A DNA stretch of 64,000 nucleotides from Aptenodytes patagonicus. Lineage: Eukaryota; Chordata; Aves; Sphenisciformes; Spheniscidae. The position numbers and the translations under genes are program-made. Below, piece after piece: positions 37,853-51,171 of the stretch (positions within the stretch are counted from its first letter, which is position 1; each line of letters begins with the position of its first letter). The notes under the pieces were generated by a model that saw nothing but the letters and a program-made list of their open reading frames with translations, was not told where the DNA came from and did no database searches. The stretch covers positions 2,361,001-2,425,000 of the forward strand of contig NC_134970.1 in the NCBI RefSeq assembly GCF_965638725.1. Direction: 5' to 3'.

Positions 37853-40800
37853 GTAAAAGATTGCATGTAAATAGACCAAGTTGTTCTGAAAAATTTTCAT
37901 CAGAAAAAATAAATACAGATAAATTAAACATTTAAAAGTCTACTGACTCAGAGCAGCAGGAGGTAACTGCACCTGAAAGCAGCAGATCCCAAAGCCTGAT
38001 CACAAAAGAAAATGCTTTCCCTCAGAAATAGCTGACTTCAAATGCAAGTTCTGTTAGCACTGAAAATTAAGGTTATTAATGAAAAAAAACCTTTCAGAGA
38101 CACATTATAGGAATACAAGGAAATACACATGAGCACATAGAGCAAAAGGATAAAAATCAGTATTTTACCTTGTTCTTTGATGTGGGTTCATCTGTCTTTC
38201 TGACATCTGACCTGAAGAGCTCCGAAGAAAGCGTTTTTATCCAGGTATCGGGAGGAAATAACTCTTGGATTAACTTTTGGGATTTTTCTTGCTTTTCCCA
38301 GCACGTATTTCCCTTTGTGATTTACTGAATTAATGAGCTAGTGAAAGGGACCAACTCTCTCACCCACAGGTGTTTCCCTAACCTACGGAGGCGGGAAATC
38401 TTGGCATTGCTGTATCATTTTTCATTCGGGAAGAAGGACGGGATGAAAAGGTTGGGGGGTTACATCCCCAAAACGCCAAGCTCGGGGGCTCCCCCCAGCA
38501 CAGAGCTGTGCCGCCAAGGCCCCCCTGGAAAGGGGCCGTTCCTGGTTCCCACAGAGGCGTTGGGGTGTGGGAAGCCGAGCAGCATCACCCCCCTGGGACG
38601 CCAGTGGTCCAAACCCCCCAAGGTAGGAGGATTTCTGGCAGTAGGACATGGCGTGCTATTAAAATAGCGTGACTCAGAAAGTTGGCAAGACCTTTCTCCA
38701 TCACTGTCCTGGCACACAGGGCCTTCACCCGCCGGGTATGGGGGGACCCTGCTCTCAGACTTGCTCCTCAGGTGGGTGGACACTTCTCTCCATCTGCACG
38801 TCCCTGGTATTTGGAGGCTGGAGATGCTCAGGTACAAGAGGGCAGGGCTTTGGGATGACACAGCTCCCACCGCGATGCCAGAAGTCACTTGGTTTTCAGG
38901 AGCACGGTTGACTTATGTGATCATTATGCACTGTCCAAAGCTATCACCCTGCAGAAGGACAGAAATTTCACTCAAACCTTTAAAAGTCCACCAGCCCAGC
39001 AGCAGCAGGGAAGTTCTACCCACAAGCAAAGACTTTGACTGCAAAGTCTATGATTACCCTGCCACAAGCATTAGCTGCTGAGAAAAACTGATGCAGCCAA
39101 GGTCCTCAAGCAGACCAGGCATGTTCTCATAGTGACGTTTCAGATCCAGGCTGTCCCCAGGGAACCAGGGTTTGCCAGCTGGGGCATGCTGTCACATGAA
39201 TGTGGCAGTACTGGTGCAAAACCCAGGCTGGTTCACCATGCTGTTGGCTCTGAGGCTAGTTTGGTTGTTTCTGTAACCCCTCTGGAGATAGCTAAGTTTA
39301 GTCTACAAACAAAAATGAGAGTTAAAAAAACTTCTTGGACTACCTGTACCCGGTAGAGAAGGTCAGATGGACTTAGAGGGCATGGAGGTGGCAAAGACGC
39401 CCCTCTAATCCCACAGCCAACCTCCAGAGCAGCCACGATGCTCTGGGTGAGAGCGGCAACCTGAGCATGTGCCTGTTGCAATGCAGGTATGTCTTGTGTG
39501 CCACTGCCTGTGGGCCAGGGCTGTTCTATAAAGTTTTGCTGGGTGAGTAATTTATTGATAACCAAGCTCAATCTTGAGCATATATCCGTCATCAGAGGAA
39601 GACTAGGCAAATAGATTTTATGCCCAGGCTAGTCATAGTATTGCATACAGCATTGCTGAAACTACCCCAAATGCACCAAACGTGCCTCCCTCATCCCTGT
39701 GCCTTTGCACTGTAAAAGCAAACAGCCAAAAGGCAGGTCCAAATCTGCAGCAGGTTGCATTTGCCTTTGCTGAGGTGTTGGAGGGATCCTCAGCAGCACA
39801 AGGCTGTTAATCTCTGCCTTCCTCCCCCAATTCCCAGCTGCTGCCTGTAATTGCAGCAAAAGTTTCACTTGGAGCAGGGGAAGCAGCACCGGCAGCGTTC
39901 CCAGGCAGCCTGGTGCACACCCAGCCTCGGTGAGGAAACGAGGGAAGAGGCAATGAGTTCTTACTTAAGTATGTAAATTGCAGATGAGAAGGGATTTCTT
40001 CTTTTTTTCCTTTTGGTAACTGAACTGACGCTCAAGACAGGTCAGCCAAATGCCAGCAGGCAAGAAACAGTCATAGGTTAAAAATTGCCAGCCATGCTGG
40101 TGGAGGAAAGATGCTGGGGTGATACGGGAACAGGAGTGAAATGTTGTATTATCAGGGTCCAGGGCCTTGCTCCATTACAGACCTCTGCATGGTCCTGGGC
40201 GGGCGTCCCTTGGCACTGACCTGTCACTGACCGTTTGCAAAGCAGAGGCAATAGCGTGCCCCTCACCACAAGGGCAAGGAGGAGGAGAACCACGTCAGAG
40301 GAGGGGAGACAATCCAGATGGTTTTACATTTCTGGTTAAGTATGTGTGCAATGATGGCGATTGATTACCCCAAGTGCTGGACCTGGGGGAGATCTGAAAC
40401 CCTCGCGTTTTGGAGCAGACAGGATGGCATCAGCAGGGATCTCGGCGTGCGTTGGACCAAGTCCTGATGGAAGCGAATCACCCACGCTTGGCTTTCCCCA
40501 GGCAGCCTGCCTAAGGGAGGCTCTCATCTACCTGCCAGCTACAGCATCATGAAAATATCCTCAATAAAACAGCAAGCCATTTCTCACATGCTCTGGGAAG
40601 GAAGAGGAAAAGGAGAAATAGGGATTTCTGAAAGACAGCAGTGTGATGATGCAGATGAGCTCAGATAGTAAAATAGGAACTGACTCCCCCAGGCGCTCGC
40701 AGAATAATTAAGCCTTTCACGTACGGCAGCGCTGGGGAGCGCGCTGGGAGCGGGGAAGTGGTCCTCTCCCCGGGAACCCTGCCAGGCAACTCCCAGCTAA

Positions 40801-43800
40801 AGGGGGGGCTCCTCCCTCGGGATTTTATGGTAGGCACGTTGCGACAGGGCACACTAAAAGCAGTTACGACCCAAATAACAAGCAAAGGCAGCATACAGGG
40901 TTGTTAGCCAGCTGCCACCATGCTAGGGAATTAAAAACTAAGCCCTGTGTACCATTAGCTTGTCATTTATATAAACTCTGACCGCTGCCAGGACCAATGC
41001 TCAGCCTCACCCTGCCATGAAGACAGCCGCGTTCACGTCACCGCAGAGCTGGCATCACTGCTATGGTAACAGAAACAGCTCAATTACAGCAGAACACACC
41101 AGACCGCTGCAGACAAATGGCTTGTTGAAACGACTAATGAAGCAGATGTTCCTGGAGAGCCCGGGAGCATGACAGGAGACGAGACACCTACTCACTGACA
41201 GCCAGTTATGTTGGGGAAATTCAGCAGCAGCTCCCGGCCCTGCTCCAGCATTGCCACTGGAGAGCCACGTCCTGCGCGCACCACTTACCGTGAGTTACTG
41301 CAGTCCTGCTCAGTGCGATCCGCTGCTGACCCAGCTCCACATTTATTCACTTCAAATATCCAAAAGCTTTTCTTTTATCCTAAAAAAAAATCCTTAAAAA
41401 AAATAAATCAGACTGTTCTGATCTGCAGGAGCCATGCTGTCAAGAACTGACCGCAGGCACAAGTTAACACTAGATTTCCAGTAAAGTGTTTCAGAGTCAT
41501 AAGGTACCAGTTTCAATAGTGCATTTCAATGTAGTTTCATGCTATAAGAAGATCTGATAATACTTTACAGACCATTCTTGGTTTGCCATTCTTTGTCATT
41601 ACTCATAGTTCACAGCAGCTTTAGGTACACCAGCATTTCAGATATGAAGCTGATAATGGTTTGTACACAGATCCCCAGAACTAGACAATATGAATGATAG
41701 AAATGCCTTCAGTAATTTTAATAAAAGAAAAATCAAGACTTAATAATAAAGTCCAGCAACAGTATCTGAACTCAGGAACTCTTCCTGACATCCTTCTGGA
41801 AAAGATCCACAAAAACCAACTCGGCCACCTGGAAGAAAAATGCTTGTAGGATTTTACATCTCTCCTGGTAATACTGTAGCTCACCAAAACCCTTGCCAAA
41901 GGAACATAATTCTGTTTCCACAGGCAGAAGAAAATGTTTCCACTTGGTTTTGATGCACTAGAGTAATTTCTTACATACTTGCAGTGGTGTAAATTGTCAG
42001 ACAGCCCTATCCTAATCACAGCTGGGCACTAACGGGAAGATTGACTGTAGCAGTGGTGCTATGCTGCAGCTCCGAGTGGTTCTCAGCGCCTTAAAAACCA
42101 GAGGTTTAATTGTCAAGCAATCACCTGGCCCTCCAATCCAGGGCCATTTCAAATCTCGTTCGAACAAGTGCTAATCTGGCACAGTCCTCTTGAAACCCAG
42201 GGATTCACACCAGCACCCAGATGGGTGTCATCCGCCCCGTCATCACTCTTTGCATTAGCTTCTGCACCAATGCGCTTTGCTCTTTGCGATGGAAACGTGC
42301 TCCGCGGCTGCCAGCACCCTCTCCCAGCCTCCAAAAATCTGGCTGCTCTTCTCCCTCTTAATTAGTGCAGTTCATTATCGACAGAAACCAGGGGCCGGTT
42401 ACCTTGCAGGCTCGCCAGCCCTGCCACTCGCTCAGCCCCAGCTCTGCAATGCTGCTGACAAAAGTAAAAAATTGTTTTTCTCGGTAAACTCATCAAATGA
42501 CTCAGAAAAAACTCTGCAAGGAGTTATCGGCTGATAGGTGTGGTACATTGTGTGCCCTCTTCTTGGTCACGTTTCTAACCATAACCACTTGAATAATTCT
42601 GAAAATCAAGCACTGAGTACTGCCTTTTAGGGAGTGACAGGCTAAGCGCGGCTCAGCTCAATGAAATGCAGCTTTTATTCAGCCCAGCACAGGAGATGTC
42701 CAAAGCCGAGGGAGCAAAACTTCAGGCTGTTTTCCAGGATCTCTTCCCGAGCAGCTCACGGCGCACAGGGCTCTCAGCAGCTTTAGGACCTGCCCTCGTG
42801 GGCAGAGCAGCTCCTTTCCCAGCGCTGAGGGGCTTCGGGGCTGAGAGCGAGCCTTGGAGAGTGTCCCCAACCCCGAGATGACGTCTGAATCACCCTGGTT
42901 TAGGGCATTGCCCACAACTGTCCCTCTGGGGCTGTTTCTGCCGTTTCCTGTTACCTGCCGCCCAGCCCAGGACGTCCCCAGGTGCATGTGTCATCAGCAA
43001 GGACACAGAGCCGCCTCCCCTGGGAAGCACCTCTCCGTTGCTGTGGGTGGTCCCGGGCTCACCCCATCCTCGCTGGCTGTCCTTGGCCAGGTCATGGTCG
43101 CCAGCCGGCTGCACAGGGCTGCACGTCACAGAAAACGACACTGCCTCAGCCGCCGCCTTCACGGAGGAGATGTGACACTCATCTGCGTGACTCACCAATG
43201 GCAGTGCTGCTGCCAAGCCAGGATTTCACCCGAAGAGGGTAAAAAACAAAAAAAAATGCAAAAAGGAGTACATCCCCCCCGCAAGATTCACCTTTGTGGA
43301 AGGGGAAAAGCGTCGTGGAGGATCTTGTACACCGACATGTTTTCTGTTCTGCAGAAAACCATTAATTTAGTCACCAGGGTGAGGGGTGTTGAAGGTTAGA
43401 TAATTGCTTCCCCTGTTTTGATAAAATGTGAACTCATATTTTGGTTATCACAAATGGCATCTTCCCCAAAGGGAAATGCATATTTCAAGTCTTTACAGTT
43501 TAATAATACAGCTAAAGAGCAGCTCCTGCTAGCTTTTCTTCAACTGTCCATCACTTGGGTTTCAGCAAGTGCCCAGGGATTCCTCTGCCCTGCAAAGCCT
43601 ACATGCAAAGTGCGTGTTCAGAAAGTCACAAGTCCAGCCAAAATGCTGCTGTGCTCAAAATCAGGCAAGTGCATGAGCTGTGTGCGATGCTAGGGACCAG
43701 ACCAGGGGAGTTCTACACATTCCTGCTAATGTCAGGAACCAGCTGGAAAATCAAATTCGTCTCGGGAAATTTTCACCCCAAAACTGCAACAGCTCAGGAG

Positions 43801-46800
43801 CCATCCGAAAGGTTTAGCAGTCCCCCTGCTTGGGTACATGTCACTCTCCTGTGATAATTTCAGCAAGATTTCCCAGTCAGAGAGTGAATTTTGATGGTTT
43901 GGGTTTTTCTTTTTCTTTTTTCCCCACCATGTTAAGGAAATTGGCTATTTCAGCAAAAATTGAGGTAAAGTTGCCTGAAAAGCACTGCCCTGCCATTGAA
44001 GATGAACAGAAGCGTCCACGAGAGAAGAATGTAAGGCCCAACACCCATGCTGAGATTTGCACCGGTCTCCAAACAGGCATATATTTCAAAGATTCAAATC
44101 TGCCAAGGAGGTGAAACACAGGCTTAATGAACGAGGCTTTTTCAGTTTCCAGGAGGTTTCAGAAGCTTTTTGATGTGGGCATCTGACATATTAGCAGTTG
44201 GGCTTCTCTAAGCAAATGGTGATGCCAATGTATAGAAAAAGAAAATGCTGAAGTACAGGCAAGATTTCGAGCTGCCTGAGAAGTGCTCTTGCTGGCCTGC
44301 GCGCCGCTGGGAGGACCAAGAGACCAATTCCACAGAGAAACGAAACTTTCTTGAAAGGTCTTTCCGAGGGACAGAGCTGTGATCAGTGAATACAAAAAGT
44401 GATCTAAGCAATCAGACTTCCACTTTCAAAACCCACAAGAAGCCCCCATGCACATCTTCCCTGCAGAATTTATGTTTACTATGCTTGCTTCTAATTTTAA
44501 ACTTTTTTCTCTCTTGCAATTAGCGCTACAATCATAATTTGCATTACCAGCCATCGTGATGCTTCCCTTGTTCCTGCAGTCCTGGGGGGCTCCCGTGGAG
44601 ACTGGGTTATGCTGTTGACAGAGCAAGTTTGCACGTTGGAAAGTGGGCAATCTAAAAGAGACACGAGACAGAGCACCAAAGAGGAGACAAAAATAAAATT
44701 AGCCAAAATTGAAGAAAATAACTCATTCCAAGGATAGGGATTTTCCATAGTGAGCCTGGGGATCCTCAGCTGAAGCCCATGGATGCTCCCACGACTCACG
44801 GAAGAGCTCGTGCAGGCAGTTCTGGGGTGCTGTTCCCCACCAACAGGCTCTTCTTCGGGAAAGGCTCGTTAACATTTAGAAAACCAAAGCTGAAGTTCTT
44901 TACTTTGAAAATGCAAATGAACAGTCACAGAAAATGGCATCAGTTATCAGGAGCTGTCCGGAGCACACAGAGATTTAAAAAGAAAAAGAATCACACAGAA
45001 TAGAACACTAGCACGTGCGCAGAGTTGTCAGGGCTAATCGTCTGCACCCCCAGGTAAGCAATAGCAGACCAAAGACTTTAAAAGATACACAGGCACAGCT
45101 AGCAAGGTCGCTGCTAGGCAGAGGGGCTGTTTCTTGTTGAAATATCAAACTACCCCCACTTCCTCCTCCAAAGCTTCAGACAGCGCTTTGAATGGTGCAG
45201 CTTTGCAAATAACCACAGTGATGCCCAGGAAAGAAGAGAAACATCCATCACAATACACTGCTGCTGTCACTGCCACCGAGACCGGTGCCGCCAGCAGCGC
45301 CGACACCGGGCTCCAGGCAGTAGCCTGGCAGATGCCAGACCATGGTCTGCCGAAATGCATGTACCTATCACCCAGCTCTCGTGTTCCTCCCGTCCTTATT
45401 TTTGGAAGAACTAAAAACTGATGTGATAGCAAAAGTCACGCAGGGCATGTTTTAGAAAACTGAGCTTGGCCTGGGATTTGAGCAAGCGATCGAGCCGGCT
45501 GCCCCACACAGCGCCTGGGTTTGCCCAGGAAGGTGAAACGTGCTGATGATGCAGGCAATAAATGATGCCTAATAGAGGAGAAACTGAGTGCTCGTTGCTA
45601 TCAGCTCAATTTTTGAATTATCTGGGGAGCAAATGAATCACTCCAATAGCCAGTCAGAGCTCTCATAGATTTAGCTTTCACCAAAACTGAAACTTATGTT
45701 TCAGTAAGTTAGCTGTGGATTCTGTACATAACCCAGCTCTTAAACACAGGTTTCAGTTTTGGCTAGGTTAATATTGCCTTGAGTATGTATTAACTCAGGA
45801 CTTGAATCAGTCTCAATTTCACAACCGTGAGGGGCCAAAGCTGGTTTCGTTGGTGCTGGATGCATGCGAACCCACGCAGAGGCACCCTGGTGGCAGGCAG
45901 GGACGGGAGCTCTGCCTGCTCCAGCCCCAGCTTGAGGGCAGAGAGAGACCAGAGGGCAAGGACAGCAAAAAGAGCTCTTGCTGGCAAGTCACAGCCACTT
46001 GGCTTCCCTACTTCCTACTTTATTTGATAATACATGTCCCTGTGGAAATGAGAAAACTCAGGCAAATCAGCAGCGAAAGCCCTGGAAGCAGCGATAAGGA
46101 CAAGCCCACGTTGGAAAGTCTCCTGTGCTGTTTTCCCACCTCCTGTTTGCATAAATCATTTAATCCAGGCTGGCAGATGTGCATCCCTCCCCACACTGGA
46201 GCTGCACAGCCTTCCTCCCCTCCTCATGCAGAAAGGCAGGCTAACGAACGAAGCTACAGCTCAGCTAACGAGGATCAACACAGAGGTCAGGCACAACAAA
46301 CGGTGCCCCAAGCAAACGTCCTGGGGAGCAAAACCATCGGGGCACCAGAGGAGGGGTTTGGGAGGTAAAAGCTGGCCCCCGCGAGCTGTACTTGCAGGGT
46401 AAGAGCACGATCTTCCCTGGACCGATCAGGATGATTTCTCCTTTGAGCTCTGCAGGGTGGCTTGAGGAGATGGAAGGGAAGAGCCTCCTGTTCAATTCAA
46501 GACGCTCTCCAGAAGGCGTGCGGGCAGAGCCACCGCTGCTGCAAACACACCCTGCAATGGGGCCGTGCACAGAACTGGATTTCCCACAGACGCGGTTCCG
46601 GCCCCGGGACGAGCAGGAGCCGCCACACCGGCTGCCCCGGCGCTCCACCAGCCCCTCCAGGACACAACCCCCATTCACAAGGTCCATACTGAGACCTGCA
46701 TGTCCCAAAAGCCCCAAAGGGTTTGTCCCACCCTGAGCCTTGCACCATCCTTGGCACCAAGAAGAGCCACCTCTTTCACCATCCATCGCCGCCACCGTTT

Positions 46801-48899
46801 GCTTCTAGGTATAAATTCTTGGAAAATCATGCTACAAGGCAAGGTTAATTTTTCCAGAGGTTTATCCTGTTATCAGCCCCCCCATATGGCTCTGCCCCGA
46901 CTCCGGCACACACAGAGAGCATCGGGTTGGCCGCGGGATGTCAGCTTTCCCACCGCAGCCCGGGCAGACCCACGCAGGCAGGCTCAGCCTTCTGCTAACC
47001 AAAGTGTCCTCTGATCTCAGTGCAAAACTGAAGACTTGGTCGCTTGCAGCACGTTTCCCTGCTGCACAAAGTGACCGGCAAAACCCCTTTTAGCCATAAA
47101 TATAAATCAGGGGCACTGCAAGGATTGCAGCTCTTACATTTGACTTTATGTTTCCAGCAAACACGCTGCCAGCCTCTGAGGAGGAGCAGGTGAAGAACTG
47201 CCCATCTCTCCTTTCCCGACAGGCAGGAGACGGCTAGCAGAGGAAGTTCACTTCAGACCTTTTTTCTTCTTCTTCTTTTTTTTTCTTCTTTTTTTTAAAT
47301 ACCATTTTCAGTGAGAGGGGTTTTCCACCATCCAGATTCATCTTCCACTTCCTAGTTATAGCCCTCAAAAGCTACATGGAAAGCAATAAACAAAAAGGGA
47401 CTTCAGTGCCTGATCCCATTACTGAAGTAACCTTCCTCAGACTTCCACAAAAAGACAAATTCTGGGCAAATTGCTTAAGCAGCGCAACAAGACCAGTGCT
47501 GAGCAGAAGCGGAGCAGACACCCCAGCAGGTCATACCCCTGGGAGCAATGCAATTGCAGTAATAGCTTTTCAATTACTGAACTCTATTGCTTTTGTAAGT
47601 CAAGTTCACTTTTTTCTTTGGGTCTCTGTAGTTAAGATACCTCACAGGAGAAACAGCCAGGTTGTATCACAGGCTCTCTCTGTAAAAAAAAAAAAGAAAA
47701 AAAAAGAAAAAAAAAAGGGAGAGAGAGAGAAAACAGAAGGGGGATCTGAACACATGGAGGTAGAAAGTTATAAACAAAATATTTAACACCCTCTGAAGCC
47801 AAGCACATCTGATGGATCATTTTTTAAACAAAAAAATCTCTGCTTAAGTAGGTGAGGTCAAGCTAAGATTATTCTTCCTCCCCCTACCTGTGGCACAGCC
47901 GGACACGCACCCTGTGCTGAGGCTGTTAATTAGAAATTCCTCAACTTAAAATAAACAAATTCAACAGAAAAAAAAACTTCAAGCAATTCTATTTTATTGC
48001 ATTTTTTTCTGAACGGGCGGCAGTGTCAGCAGCAGCCTTCTGGCTGATTATTCTGGGAATCTGCATCATGAAACTTGTTCCCTTTGCCCTGGCTTCTCAG
48101 AGGGGCCTCCGAAATGTCAGATTTGAATACAGCCTTGCATGGCCATCACTATTTCTTTTGTGGTTGAGTAACGCACCGGCTCAGAGCCCAGGCTTCAGCC
48201 TGTACAGAATGGCTCGCAGGGCAGTCCCAGAGGCCATGGCATTATCACACTAACGATTTCAGAGTAGAAACCCGCAGCGGGGACGTGCGGGAAATCCCCC
48301 AGCAGCACCAGGGGTGCTGCAGCATCTCTCGCGGCACCGGGGATGACCCGCCATCACATGCCGTCACGTGCGGCATCGCCGGCCGCGGCACATGCTTATC
48401 TGTGTGTTGGGGGGTAGAAAAGAAAGCCCGGGATTTCTCAACCTGCAGCATGAGTTGCTCTGCACCATGCAAAAAACCATCCCAAAACTCCACCACATGA
48501 GTGACCCAGCCTGATGTTTGGCTTCAGGCCGAGGGCCTGATGCTGCTGTGGAAAGTGAGCGAAGTTGCCTCTGTAATTCACCCCGACAGTCATGTTATGC
48601 TCCTGAGCAGCTGGTTTGCATTATCTGATTTCTCAAACCATGATAACTAGTTTCTGTGTTATGACCATTCATAACTATAAATAGTTTGTATTTGTATTAT
48701 TGGTCAGGGTGTTGATGCTAAATCATGACAAAGACAATATTCACCAGAAGATCCACACACCCCAGTAATACCAAAACTAGAAAAAAGAAACTCATCAAAA
48801 CAGCACTTGTGAAATGACCTGTTCAAGACAGGATTTGCTCAAAATTGCCTCTATAGGATGCTCAAAAAAAAAAGGCAGTGCAAGGGATATTTGGGTAAG
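37853..48899. other. Long intergenic region, no supported gene
   Basis: This interval between the IL20-type gene and the CR1 element is where mammals carry IL19. I searched both strands by eye for the family motifs (RKISS-ANSF, LGELD-LL-W) and for phase-0 exons and found none. Open frames up to 188 codons (45802-46368) show no domain. It contains a polypyrimidine tract (47260-47298) and an A/GA-rich tract (47682-47733). Confidence 0.5.
47682..47733. repeat. Poly(A) / GA-rich purine tract
   Basis: Long A runs separated by single G, passing into a GAGAGA run. A pyrimidine-rich tract of TTC and T runs lies about 400 bases upstream at 47260-47298. Confidence 0.85.
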
Positions 48900-51171
48900 T
48901 CAAGATCGTTGGAGGCCATCTTGGGCACAGCGATCATGAAATGATAGAGTTTTTGATTCTTGGAGAAGTAAGGAGGGGGGTCAGCAGAACTGCTCCCTTG
49001 GACTTCCAGAGGGCAGACTTTGGCCTGTTTAGGAGACTGGTTGACAGAGTCCCTTAGGAGGCAGTCCTGAAGGGCAAAGGAGTCCAGGAAGGCTGGACAT
49101 TCTTCAAGAAGGAAATCTTCAAGGTGCAGGAGCAGGCCATCCCCATGTGCCGAAAGACGAGCCGGTGGGGAAGAAGACCAGCCTGGCTGAACAGAGAGAG
49201 CTTTGGCTGGAACTCAGGAAAAAAAGGAGGGTTTGTGACCTTTGGAAGAAGGGGCAGGCAACTCAGGAGGACTACAAGGATGTCGTGAGGTTATGCAGGG
49301 AGAAAATTAGATGGGCCAAAGCCCAACTAGAACTTAATCTGGCTACTGCTGTAAAAGACAATAAAAAAATGTTTCTATAAATACATTCACAACAAAAGGA
49401 GGGCTAAGGAGAATCTCCATCCTTTATTGGATGCAGGGGGAAACAGTGACAACGGACGAGGAAAAGGCTGAGGTACTTAATGCCTTCTTTGCCTCAGTCT
49501 TTAATAGTAAGACCAGTTGTTCTCCAGGTATCCAGCCCCCTGAGCTGGAAGACAGGGACGGGGAGCAGAATGAAGCCCCCATAATCCAAGGGGAAATGGT
49601 TAGCGACGCTACACCACTTAGACACATGCAAGTCTATAGGGCCAGATGGGATGCACCCAAAGGTACTGAGGGAGCTGGCAGAAGTGCTCACCAAGCCACT
49701 TTCCATCATTTATCAGCAGTCCAGGCTAACGGGGGAGGTCCCAGTTGACTGGAAGTTAGCAAATGTGATGCCCATCTACAAGAAGGGCAGGAAGGAGGAC
49801 CCAGGGAACTACAGACCTGTCAGTCTGACCTCGGAGCCGGGGAATGTTATGGAGCAGATCATCTTGAGTGCCATCACACGGCATGTACGGGACAACCAGG
49901 TGATCAGGACCAGTCAGCATGGGTTTATGAAAGGCAGGTCCTGCTTGACTAACCTGACCTCCTTCTATGACAAGGTGACCCGCTTAGTGGATGAGGGAAA
50001 GGCTGTGGATGTGGTCTACCCAGACTTTAGTAAAGTCTTTGACACCATTTCCCACAACATTCTCTTGGAGAAACTGGCTGCTCGTGGCTTGGACAGGCAT
50101 ATTCTTCGCTGGATAAAAAACTGGCTGAACGGCCGAGCCCAGAGAGTTGTGGTGAATGGAGTTAAATCCAGGCGGCGGCCAGTCATGAGCGGTGTTCCCC
50201 AGGGCTCAGTTTTGGGGCCAGTTCTGTTTAATATCATTATCAACGATCTGGACGAGGGGATCGAGTGCACCCTCAGTCAGTTTGCAGACGACACCAAGTT
50301 GGGCGGGAGCGTTGATCTGCTCGAGGGTAGGAAGGCTCTGCAGAGGGACCTGGACAGGCTGGATCGATGGGCCCAGGCCAACTGTATGAGGTTCAACAAG
50401 GCCAAGTGCCGGGTCCTGCACTTCGGCCACAACAACCCCATGCAGCGCTACAGGCTTGGGGAAGAGTGGCTGGAAAGCTGCCTGTCGGAAAAGGACCTGG
50501 GGGTGCTGGTCGACAGCCGGCTGAACATGAGCCGGCAGTGTGCCCAGGCGGCCAAGAAGGCCAATGGCATCCTGGCCTGTATCAGCAATACAAGTGTGGC
50601 CAGCAGGAGTAGGGAAGGGATCGTGTCCCTGTACTCGGCCCTGGTGAGGCCGCACCTCGAATACTGTGTTCAGTTTTGGGCCCCTCACTACAAGAAGGAC
50701 GTCGAGGTGCTGGAGCGTGTCCAGAGAAGGGCAACGAGGCTGGTGAAGGGTCTAGAGCACAAGTCTTATGAGGAGCAGCTGAGGGAACTGGGACTGTTTA
50801 GCCTGGAGAAGAGGAGGCTGAGGGGAGACCTCATCGCTCTCTACAACCACCTGAAAGGAGGTTGTAGCGAGGTGGGGGTCGGTCTCTTCTCCCAAGTAAC
50901 AAGCGACAGGACGAGAGGAAACGGCCTCAAGTTGTGCCAGGGGAGGTTTAGATTGGACGTGAGGAAAAATGTCTTTACTGAAAGAGTGGTTAAACATTGG
51001 AAGAGGCTGCCCAGGGAAGTGGTGGAGTCACCATCACTGGAAGTATTTAAAAGACGTGTAGATGTGGTGCTTAAGGACATGGTTTAGTGGTGGACTGGGT
51101 AGTTAACGGTTGGACTCGATGATCTTAAAGGTCTTTTCCAACCTAAACAATTCTATGATTCTATGATTCTA
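48900..51171 (+). mobile_element. CR1 LINE, 5'-truncated, about 2.3 kb
   Basis: The element starts within ORF2 downstream of most of the endonuclease region (GGHLGHSDHEMIEF-like frame near 48915) and runs to the typical CR1 3' end, with ATTCTATG repeated at 51150-51168. The first 700 bases contain several frame changes and stops; the rest is open. The exact left boundary is uncertain by some tens of bases. It is not an autonomous element. Confidence 0.95.
49651..51087 (+). pseudogene. CR1 ORF2 reverse transcriptase, C-terminal 478 codons open
   Basis: Uninterrupted frame covering the CR1 reverse transcriptase core and C-terminus. Visible motifs: [20 protein letters not shown], the [15 protein letters not shown] block, and the catalytic FADD box at about residues 211-214. 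The FADD box and the DFSKVFD aspartates are intact. The frame extends a little upstream of the first Met ([12 protein letters not shown] in CR1), then is broken by frameshifts: 49147-49380 carries an upstream ORF2 part in the same frame, 49431-49630 continues in another. The N-terminal endonuclease is missing, so it is scored as a broken gene despite the long open part. Confidence 0.9.

Noticed and set aside
45802-46368. 188-codon open frame in the IL20-IL10 interval
   Set aside because: No motif of the IL-10 family or any other family I know; wrong strand for an IL19/IL24 orthologue.
48023-48253. 76-codon frame with a hydrophobic start (FWLIILGICIMKLVPFA)
   Set aside because: It resembles a signal peptide, but the rest has no domain, no donor site in the right place was evident, and it adjoins low-complexity sequence.
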